Shown one piece after another: positions 33,701 through 45,400 of a stretch of DNA of 64,000 bases; positions within the stretch are counted from its first letter, which is position 1; each line of letters begins with the position of its first letter. Below the pieces are notes generated by a model, which saw nothing but the letters and a program-made list of their open reading frames with translations, had not been told where the DNA came from and did not search any database. The position numbers and the translations under genes are program-made. The stretch spans positions 23,588,647 through 23,652,646 of the forward strand of contig NC_092357.1 in NCBI RefSeq assembly GCF_963676685.1, written 5' to 3'. The DNA comes from Mytilus edulis. Its lineage: Eukaryota; Mollusca; Bivalvia; Mytilida; Mytilidae.

Positions 33701-36700
33701 ATCGCATACCTGGCGTGACGTCATAATTAAAATGACGTCAACCTTTGACCTATGACGTCCAGTTGCTGCATTTTCAGGTTTAGGGAAAAAATGATTTCTA
33801 TTAAAAAAAAAACGTCCTATCAATTCAACTAAAATCGATTTTTTTCCAAATAATTATTACCCAGAAACTTGACGAGCGATTTGTATATAAAATTGTACAA
33901 TAAGATGTAGAAATATCTGAAGTTTAATTGTTTATTTGGTCATAATTTTCATGAAGTTTGTTTCTGCACAAATGCATTTTTTTACAATTTTAATTTGGTT
34001 TTAAAAAATATATAATAAACAGAATAATACATTGCAAAATCCGTATAACACGACGTATCACCCTCGACCAATATCATCCCTCGGGCCTAAAGGCCCTCGT
34101 GCTGATATTGGTATCTCGGGATGATACGGCATATGATACGGATATTGCCATGTATTATTCTCTATATAACAAACAATTTTTAAAAATGAATTAGTATTGA
34201 GTTCTTTTCTTAGACTGATAAATATACATTTTATTCAAAGTCTCATGCAAACAAGACATTTAGATATATATTGTAATATAGTCTTCACCATTAACAACTT
34301 AAGGATGTACTTAGGTGAGGTTTTGAAATTTGTGTCAAATGTTCGGACTCCTTGGTGTTTTTCCATACAATACAATGTAAAATATTTTGCCCCATGACAC
34401 CAATTTATTTTTTCATATTAGACTTAATAGCTCATGAAAGGTCAATTACCAAACTTTTAGAAGATTCTTGATTTTCTTTCTTTTGTTTTGAGACCCAAAT
34501 AATACCAATGCAAATATAATGTAAAAGTCCGAGTCAGCCTTTTCCCGCCATATTTTAAATTTCAAAAACCTCGAAAAGGAGGTCCATGACCTATCATTAT
34601 TTTTAGCTTATCTTTATCCTTAATTGATGCTCTACCAGCTTATAGCATCAATTTTAATTTCTTAATTTCTTAATATTTACCTAACCTCACCTAAGTTCAT
34701 CCTTAAGCCCTCTGACCATGCAGGCCAGTAATAACGTTTTTGGGCCATCCAAATTTTATCATCTTTTGCCTCTCTTTTTCAACCTTGATATTTTTTTTTC
34801 CTTTTAAGGAAACTTAACATGAACCATCCATTAGTGAAGCAGATTCGTAAATCAAAAGATACGGTTCTGTGTGTAATCAGAGGTGTTATACAGACAACAG
34901 ATAATGCAGAGATCAAACGTATTCAAGATAAAGATCTGAAAGAAACGATGAGTGAAAAGGTAAAAACACATGTACACATGTTAAGGTTTGTCTGCACAAT
35001 TTTTATTGACAAAGTTATCTGAAAAATCTTCTCAATTAAATGATGCAGTATGGCAAGTAGCTAGGCCACAATTAAAAATATTTTGGTTTGCCCAAACCCT
35101 TCCCAAAGGTTGAGACAGTGGGAAGGTAGGTAGGCGTTTTTTTTTTTTTTTTTCAAAAAGAAAATGAAGTATCAGGTGTGTATTAGTCTTCATGCCTATC
35201 TGATTAAAAAAAACTTCTTCAAATTAGGACAATAAAAGAATTTGAGTAGGCAGCTTTTTTCTTGGTAGGTAGCATTTGGGCAAACAAACCTATTCTTTTT
35301 TATGGCCCTATATAAACCATGTTGAGGAGGATTACTTATATTCTGTTCCGGAGTTATGGTCCTTGGTTAATTGGAAAATTGAACTTTATGTTGTTTCTGT
35401 GCATTTAAAATTATATGAGCTGTTCAACCAATGCTTTTCAAGTTTTGATATGTTGCTACCAAGAATTTACAATGAAGGTCAAGGATATTGATAATCATCA
35501 CGGCGAAGGACTTTTCAGTGCATTGATAGGACATTTGAGCGAAAAAAATATGACATTCGAGCGCCAAAGTAGAACCCATTTGAGCGCCAGAATTTTAATC
35601 CATTTTAGCGAAATATTTTTAACCCTTTTTGGTAAATAAATAATATGTAATAAATTAAAAAATGTTTAATAGACTCAAGACAGCACAATATAAAACATGT
35701 CCATTCAAATACAGCACTAATAGACTCAAGACAGCTCAACATAAAACAATATAAAATTTTTCAATTAAAATACAGCACTAAAAGTCTAAAAGGTTAAATC
35801 AAATGTTAAAAGTCTGTTCTAGCCTTTTTTTTCCTTTGTTCGTTTCAACATTGTGACTTGTATTTCCATGATGAAAATATAAACAACTTTAATTAAAACA
35901 TTAAACCAATATAAATTACTGTTCATGGTATATATAGTAAGGTGAGCATTATTCAAACAGGTAAATTTTCGCTATAAAAATGGGCTATCGAAAATACAGG
36001 TGAGCGGATTAATCCTGCGCTTAAATGGGCCCTAATGTTGGCGCTCAAATGTCCCCTAGCAGTTTTAATTTTTTCGCTCAAATGTCCTGCGCCCAATCAT
36101 CAATCATACTGGTCAGGAGTGATGGTCCTTGATAAATTTTAAAATGGCACTTTATGTCATTTCTGTGGAAAAAAACTTATGAACTATACAATGACTACTT
36201 TCAAATTTGATTACTCTATGGATTCATTTATTTTCCTGGGTACCAATTTTTCTTGGATTGAGGAATTTTTTTTATATCAATATTTTTTATTGATTAGTTT
36301 TTAACGCTACTTTCAACACTATTATACTATTTTACATGGTGATCAGTTTTTATTGGTAGAGGAAGCAGGAGTGCCGGGTGAAAACCACCATCCTGCGGTA
36401 GGAAAAAAATTTAATTCATTTGATTTCAAGATTTGGTTGAAGTCTTAGTAACATGCAAATTTTCAGAAAATGTGTAATTTGTTTAACATTTAATTGGTAC
36501 TCATGAAATTCTCAAAACTGGTACCCAATGATAAAAAATGAGACCAAGTTTGATGTTGACTTTTTTCACTTTATCATTGAAGACATAAGATCCTTGATAG
36601 ATTAGAAACTAGGCACAGAACATGGCAAGTCATGCCTTTGAATACTTCAAGTTCATTGGTACTAGCTTCCCTCTTAAACTAAATTCAACAATTGTTACCT

Positions 36701-39388
36701 TCAAAATACTGAAAAACCAATTAGGGTCAACCTGACAGTTGCACTTTTTATATTAAAAATATTTTCATTGGCTAAAACTTACCATCAAATCAACAATTGA
36801 CACCTTGATTTTAAAGGAGTGAGCTGCAATACTTGGCACCTGGTACATGTATTAACATGATTAACAAATGTTTCACTGATATAATTTCAGATTTTTTTTT
36901 ACCTAAAACATATTTTGGCTATAACCTTTAGGTCCTTTTTGGTCACATATAGGCTGTCTCTTCAAAATTTCAATTTTTATACATCCTTGGCTTTAAAATA
37001 ATCCGCTTCCAACAATCAGAGTGTTCATTATGAAGGTTATTCCAGGAAGTGCTTTGGACGCACAAAATTTATAAAGGGTTATTTTCAGTTATTTCCAATA
37101 GTAATGTGTATACGTAGTTGGATTTAACCAGACTACTGTAGTTGAATAGTTACCACTGTCAAACTTTTGGTGTGATTTAATGATTAAGTACATGTTTTGT
37201 ATTATGGTGAGTTTTGTTTTTCCTATGAGTATAATAAATATAGAAAATAAGTTTATTATTCTGTAGAATCTGTAAAGTATAGTATATGTCCAGCTATATC
37301 AGAATTTTGATAAATCACATTTCTGATATACATAGTAACATTTGAGCTGTACTGGATAGAAATCATTTAACACCAAAAGGTCATAATTTGGTTCATAAAT
37401 AGTCTATTTCAAAAGTCTTAATGCTAATTGAATCAGTTCTTTTCTTAAAAGTAAATAATATTCTCAAAAAAAAAGGCCCATTTTTGCAATTTTCAGACCT
37501 AAAAGCTTGAGGAAAGAAAACCTTGGTCCAAAATGTTTTGTAACCAACAGATTTCAATTTTAATGTAGAATTCAACAATATAACAGGGATCTCCATGGAT
37601 GAAAATTGAACGATGGAGGAACTTACACATTACAAACCGTGTCTACACTGTACAGTGTAGCGCGATCGGAAGTATTTTGTCCCTCTATACAAGGAATGGT
37701 GAACATGCTAAATCATTGCTTATTTAAATTATATTTATTTGAATTTTCATTATAGAATTAGAAGTATCAATATTTTCATTTATTGCCGTTTTTAACCATT
37801 CAAATGCCAAGTCTTCATGGTCCCCCTTTAGTCGAGAATGACCAAAAGCTGTCATGAAGGTCCCCATGTAGATTTTGTGTATTTTTGGTAATTGTTATGG
37901 GGGTAAAAAATCAAATGATGTGGAGCTTATTTTTCATGGACAGTTGTCAAATTCAGAACCCATTACCGGTATGGCTGATTTGCAGCAACAACAAAACGAT
38001 TTGTACGGGTTATGTAAAAGGTTAAAGAGATTTGTAAAGCAAACATTGACAAATGAAAACGTTTTTAATGACTTTATCTGTCAAATTGATGCTGTGCAAC
38101 ATGCATCTTTCGAGTCTGAATAGAAACCGGAAACGCGGATGTATCAATTTAATTGTAATATACGAAATGAATTCGGAATTACGATACGATATTTCTTTAC
38201 AGGAAATATTTAAGTTTTTACTTTTAAACTTTTAAAGTAATTCTAAATTATCGTTACAGCAGTATTCAAGTTATTTGCAATGAAATAATATTTACTGTTT
38301 TGCGTCTTATTTTGTACTTCTTAAAAAAAGGGGGATGCTGATTGCGTAAGTCAAAAAGCACGTGTTCTACTTGTTAAACTGTTTTCTTTGTAACTGGATT
38401 ATTAATTTTTTTATTCAATCTAAATTATCATAATCATTTGCTAAAACTTAGTTGATTAATTCGACAAATAGATCGTCTATCCTCAGATAAGTATTCTCCT
38501 GTGTGGTTTGTTGATCTACCTGTACAAGCTCGGGTACAACTGATTAGCGATCTTAATCCGGATATCCCTCAGGCGTTAGAACTGTATTGGATTATAACAT
38601 AAAAAGCCTAAGGGTTATGCAATTACATGCATTTGATAATAATTGATAAAAAAAAATGGCGTCGGGCTGCAAAAAACGATGAAGTTTTGAACGATGGCGG
38701 AAGACAATTTAACGATGGCGCAAAACAATTTAACGATGGCGCAAGTCATTTGACGATGGCGCAAGACATTTGAACGATGGCGGGGCGCCATCGTTAAACA
38801 GGCCATGGAGATCCCTGATATAAGAAGTTTTTGGATTGTGGATGGCGGCCAAGGTTAATTATGCCATAAATAATTCAATTTCTGGAAAAAACTTACAAAT
38901 AATGTTTATTTGAGGGGTCATATGTTCATAAATTTTAAAGGAAGGTGCAAAAAAAAATGTCACAAGTATTTCTATGTGAAAACATAAAAAATTGTGAACC
39001 TTCTCCTTTATAAATGTTTCTTCAAATTGGATTTCGAATCCCATATTTAGCTATATAGATGTAAAATTGTACTATTTTTTTGTTACAAATTTTCAATGAT
39101 TAACACTAGCTACATTTTTGTAGCTGTTTAAACTAACATTTGATATATCAAATTAGCATTTCAACATATTTATTCAGTGTCAACAGATTAAGCAAGTAAG
39201 ACATTTCAGTGTGTCCACTCTTGCTTTAGTCATGTATACATGTATATTTAAAGTATACAAGCATGTTGAATATCAAAGTTTATATTCTAATAGAATTATA
39301 AGTGTTTGTTGGCAAAAATTATTTAATTTTTATACGACCGCAAATTTTGAAAAAATTTTCGTCGTATATTGCTATCACGTTGGCGTCT

Positions 39389-39426
<38 letters not shown>

Positions 39427-42400
39427 CGAATACTTTTAGTTTTCGCACTCTAACTTTAGTAAAAGTGAATGGAAATCTATGAAATTTTAACACAAGGTTT
39501 ATGACCACAAAAGGAAGGTTGGTATTGATTTTGGGAGTTTTGGTCCCAACATTTTAGGAATTAGGGGCCAAAAAGGGCCCAAATAAGCATTTTCTTGGTT
39601 TTCGCACTGTAACTTTAGTTTAAGTTAATAGAAATCTATGAAATTTTGACACAAGGTTTATGACCACAAAAGAACGGTTGGGATTGATTTTGGGAGTTTT
39701 GGTCTCAACAGTTTAGGAATTAGGGGCCAAAAAAGGGCCCAAATAAGCATTATTCTTGGTTTTCGCACAATAACATTAGTTTAAGTAAATAGAAATCAAT
39801 GAAATTTAAACACAATGTTAATGACTACAAAAGGAAGGTTGGTATTGATTTTGGGAGTTTAGGTCCCAACAGTTTAGGAATTAGGGGCCAAAAAGGGACC
39901 CAAATAAGCATTTTTCTTGGTTTTCGCACCATAACGTTAGTATAAGTAAATAGAAATCTATGAAATTTAAACACAAGGTTTATGACCATAAAAGAAAGGT
40001 TGGGTTTGATTTTGGGAGTTTTGGTCCCAACATAATAAGGGGCCCAAAGTGTCCAAAATTAAACTTTTGTTTGATTTCATCAAAATTGAATAATTGGGGT
40101 TCTTTGATATGCTGAATCTAACTGTCATGACTGTGTATGTAGATTCTTAACTTTTGGTCCCGTTTTCAAATTGGTCTACATTAAGGTCCAAAGGGTCCAA
40201 AATTAAACTTAGTTTGATTTTGACAAAATGAATCAGTTAGGTTCTTTGATATGCTGAATCTAAAAATGTACTTAGATTCTTGATTATTGGCCCAGTTTTC
40301 AAGTTGGTCCAAATCGGGGTCCAAAATTAAACTCTGTTTGATTTCATCAAAAATTGAATAAATGGGGTTCTTTGATATTCCAAATCTAACTGTGTATGTA
40401 GATTCTTCATTTTTGGTCCTGTTTTCAAATTGGTCTACACTAAAGTCCAAAGGGTCCAAAATTAAACTTAGTCTGATTTTAACAAAAATTGAAATCTTGA
40501 AGTTCTTTGATATGCTGAATCCAAAAATGTACTTAGATTTTTTATTATGGGCCCAGTTTTCAAGTTGGTCCAAATCAGGATCTAAAATTATTATATTAAG
40601 TATTGTGTAATAGCAAGTCTTTTCAATTGCACAGTATTGCGCAATGGCAAGAAATATCTAATTGCACAATATTGTGAAATATCAAATTTTTTTTTAATTA
40701 GAGTTATCTTTCTTTGTCCAGAATAGTAAGCAAGAAATATCTAATTGCAAAATATTGTGCAATAGCAAGATTTTTTTTTAATTGGAGTTATCTTTCTTTG
40801 TCCAGAATCAACTTAAATCTTTGTTATATACAATATACAATGTATATTCACTTTTTACTACCAACTGATAAATTAAAATAATCTTTACCATTCAGTGATA
40901 ACAAGCAGTTTTTTTACATCTTAATATTTTATGATGTATTTAAATGAGTAGTTATTGTTGCAAACTCCATTAGAAATTTTAATTGAGATTAGTTTTGGAA
41001 TAAGGGAAAGGGGGATGTGATTAAATAAATTGGGTTCAATTTTTCTCATTTGAAATTTCATAAATAAAAAAGAAAATTTCTTCAAACATTTTTTTGAGAG
41101 GATTAATATTCAACAGCATAGTGAATTGCTCTAAGAGAAACAAAAATTTTAAGTTCATTAGAACACATTCGTTCTGTGTCAGAAACCTATGCTGTGTCAA
41201 CTATTTAATCACAATCCAAATTTAGAGCTGAATCCAGCTTGAATGTTGTGTCCATACTTGCCCTAACCGTTCAGGGTTCAACCTCTGCGGTCGTATAAAG
41301 CTACGCCCTGCGGAGCATCTGGTTATATGATATTAACTTTGTTTTTATTAGTTTGTCCAGCTTTAATATAGATCTGTGCAAACACATATTTTACCAAAGT
41401 ACATGTATTATAGTTCTTGACTTGATAATCATAAACTTTTGTATTTTCTTCAAGTGTATATAATACTTCTCTCACAATCTGAATATGTAATTATATAAAA
41501 CTGCATGGACTATTATATTTTTATCTGTCTATCCATGATTAATGTTATTTTATTAATTTTTCCATAAAATTTTGATAATAATTTATTTTCAAAACTATAT
41601 ATACAAAATAATTTTAAGGGCCTAAATAAGAATTTAAAGAACCAACTCCTTTGCTTTCACCAAGGTATAATTCAATTATGGTAAATGTATTTGATAATTT
41701 CCTGTATTTATCATTTTTTTCATTAACAAAAGGTCAATTTGTTTGAAAGAACCCCTTTGACTTGGAATTATTGAAACCTATATATACGGTATATTCTTTT
41801 GCATTAACTAATATATTTTGGTGCAAATTTGATACACCCATGCAGCTAAAACCCTGATTTACTCATTCTTTATTTTGTCTTTATGATATTTCATGATTTA
41901 TCAGGTTACAAAGGAGGGAATCAATGAAAGTGGGGAATTCTCTGAAAACAAGAAAAAAGATATCACACTAGAAAAAGGAACAACACTGGCGTACAAAGTC
42001 TGGGAACTGAAAATTAATGCAGAGAATGGAAGTATAGAACCCATCATGACAGCAGAATTAGAGGGGGGATTTCACCACTCAACCATGGATGATATAAGTA
42101 ATTATAATTACTGTGGATTCATTTATTTTCTTGGATACAAATTTTTGTGGTTTGCGGAAAAGTTGCAGTTTCATGGATATTTAATTTCTTTGTTGTGGCA
42201 AAGACTGCATACATTCTTTTAGAAAGTTCATAATTCGTTGAATATTTGAAATCTTGGTTCCTCGATCTGTACCGATGGAATCCATTAAAATTGGTATCCA
42301 ACTAATAATTATGAATTCACAGTATATAGACATAAGAAGATGTGGTATGAGTGCCAATGAGACAACTCTCTATCCAAGTCACAATTTGTAAAAGTAAACC

Positions 42401-45400
42401 ATTATAGATCAAAGTATGCTTTTCAACATGGAGCCTTGGCTCACATCGAACAGCACTACGTATGAAGGGAGTTGTTAAGTATTATTCAATGAGACAGCAT
42501 CCAGACAACACAAAGAATCTAAGATATAGGTCAACATTATTATTTATGTTCTTAAACAAAAAAACTTATTGAGATACAAATCATGTTTTCATGCTTTTTT
42601 TACTTCGTTTACAAGAGGATCATCATATGACAAATAACAGTAAAATAATCTTGTCAAATGACTTTAAAAGTAATTTTTAATAAATTACCTTTAAAAAAAA
42701 TTGACATCATAAATCAAATTTTGACCAATGAAGTACTGATCAAAGGATCCATACGTTGATTTAGATAACCAACAATAAACCACTAATTAATTCTGCAAAC
42801 ATGTATTCTTCATTGGAGTCGTAGTTTTAACTTATTAGCGTGAAAATCAAGGCAATATACAGAAAATGGTCACTAGTGGATATTTATCACAAAGGGGTAT
42901 ACTCAAACTCAAACAGCACAACTAGCACAAATGTCACCTCTCTTTTACAGTACATGTATGAATGTAGAATAAACACAAATTGTCTACAGCAATTTACACT
43001 GGTGTCTATACAGAATGTTAAGCTCTTATTCATTAGGGGTTATTCATTCCAGGTTTTTTGTCATGTCAAGCACATGTTTTTACTAAAACTGAAACTAAGG
43101 ATTATGGGTATTTTTTAGCTACTGATGGAGATGAGTCTTCTACGAGGCCAACAGAACAAGAAGAAACCTCTGTTCTCCAACATCTAGAGGAGCAACTGCA
43201 ACCTTTATTTGACCTCCCTGAGGCAGAAGGTCAACTGTTGAAATTAGCTTTACTCAAACTGATGACTTGCCATAGTGATGTTGTCCTGCTGTCTAAACTG
43301 GTAATGTTAAATTTAAGCGGTGTCAGTTAGAATTTCAACCTTATGCAAATAAATATCAATACATCTGTTTACCCATTTCATATTGATCAAATCCCTATGG
43401 AAACTCTGTATCTGTTTTCAAATTGAGATATGCTAAGAATATCTACAAAACCTACCAAAATTCATCTTTTGCCTTGTATTTGAATGTTTCAAAATCAATC
43501 AAATTCTTATATATGTACATGTAAGCTTAGCCTTGCATAAGGTTTATTCCTATCCAATGATTCTCTTTTCTTTTGGGCATTGACATGATGTTAAGCAACA
43601 AATATTCAATCAATCATGTTACAGTGCTTCATACATATTTAAATCGGATTTGATATGGCTTATACAGATGCATTGCTTTTATACAGACATACCGGTAATG
43701 GTTTTCAGGTTTTAATGGTTTTACTCTTACTAGTCATCTTGTTGGCTTTTAAGGTGGTACCTAACACTACAGGGAGATAACTCTGTAAAGTCAGCTAAAC
43801 GTTTTAATCACGTTGTGTTGTAAAAGGAATACAATGTATTAAGCTTCTCAATGATCAAAATTGGTGTTTGTCAAACTGCTATATAACCAGTATAATTTTT
43901 CTGACAAAACGGTTGGTTCAAAATTTTTTTAATTTTTATATTTTTGTTAAAGGGTCAAAGTAAATAATTTGACAAAATTTAATGAAAATTAAACGAGCCA
44001 AATTAATTTTAGTGAAAGTATTGGGTACCACCTTAATAGCTTGCTGTTTGGTGTGAACAAGGCTCCTTATTGAAGACCTTACTTTGACCTATAATAGTTT
44101 ACATTTACAAATTTTTACTTGGGTGTAAAGTTGTCTCATTGGCACGTACACTACATCTTCTTTCATCTATATATCGTATACTTTGTCATAGAAATGTTGA
44201 AAATAAAATGAGTTATTTCCCTTTGAATCAACAAAACAGTAAGCCCAAAATAAGGATCACTTTTTCATTGAAACATTGCGTAAATTACTGTACCTATGAA
44301 TTTTTTTGGGGTATTTATATTATTTTCAAAATTGTTACACAAAAGATATTGCAAACAAGAAGAACTCAAAGGAGTAGGTCCGGTAAGGACCGATTTTGGC
44401 CTCAAATTTCAGGTTCATCTGACGAAAGATTTTGACCACTTTTTAAACACTTAAGTGTCTATTTTATTTAATTCAATTAGTTTATGTGAAAGATTTTAAC
44501 TGATTTTGTCATTAAAAACGATCCGATTCAAGCTCAAATATGAAAAATCTACCAAATATGCCAAAAAATGCCACTTTTCAGATGGTTTTTGTCAAAAATG
44601 AAAGTGGCCGCATCCGTGTTCATCCTCAACCTTTATATATGTTATGTATTATCATAAAATACAACTTACATTTTAATATTAAGGATGAACACGAATGCGG
44701 CCACTTTCGTTTTACACGAAAACCGTCTAAAATTTAACTTAAATGCTAGAATTGTGAAGATTTCAGTGATTTAGCATGACTTAATGGTGCTTGTACCCGA
44801 TATATGTGCATTGTATTGTCAAAAACAGCCCATGTTTATGTAACAGAAACATTCTACTGTTCAATTATATAAAAGTTTACATTTTAACACTTTTGTAAAA
44901 CTGCTATATTTTGGGGCCAAAAAGGGGTCTTACCGGACCTACTCCTTTAAAATATTTTAAGTAGTTATCAGATTTCAGTTATTTATTCAAATTGTAATTA
45001 ATAGTCTCACAATTCATCCATTGTTCTACAACTGAAATAATAAATGCATGCACAAATTTCTGAATTAATAAATAAAAGATTAATATTATCCAGAAATTTG
45101 TTAAGGGTCATTTTAAAGGATTCATCTGGAAAAATTGGAGTTTCAGTAAAATATTTAAGATTATAATGAACAATGTGTATTTATAACTGAAAACCTGGAA
45201 GACTGAATGTGTAGTTTAAGGAGTATTATTGATTTAAAAAATTTCACTTGTTTCCAAAGAGTTTATTTAGTTTTACCTAATTACACACATGACACATTTT
45301 AATTTTAATTCTTTACAGCTTGTACAAGCAGAAACAGGTAACTTAAAAGAAGAGAAAGAAAAACATAATGAGCTAATTGTCAATAAAGCTGAAACATGGA

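Larger units (their letters stand above)
39329..41335 (+). mobile_element. Intron 3: 2.0-kb composite repeat with TATACGACCGCA ends
   Basis: TTTATACGACCGCA occurs at both ends inverted (39329-39342 and 41286-41299). After a (GTC)n run (39390-39425) come a 4-unit tandem array (period about 161), an alternating dimer array, and a region of 'atattgtgcaatagcaag' repeats (40600-40770). The right end is 'acgccctgcggagcatctgg'. Fragments of the same element are at 14765-14925 (reversed) and 46930-47520. No transposase. Probably a non-autonomous transposon that grows by internal tandem duplication. The Arg-rich and Val-rich frames over the (GTC)n run are spurious. Confidence 0.75.

Noticed and set aside
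39211..39508. Val-rich (plus) and Arg-rich (minus) frames
   Set aside because: Produced by the (GTC)n run inside the composite repeat.
39438..40600. CRISPR-like regular repeats
   Set aside because: Units are directly adjacent without unique spacers, in a eukaryotic transposon; not a CRISPR array.
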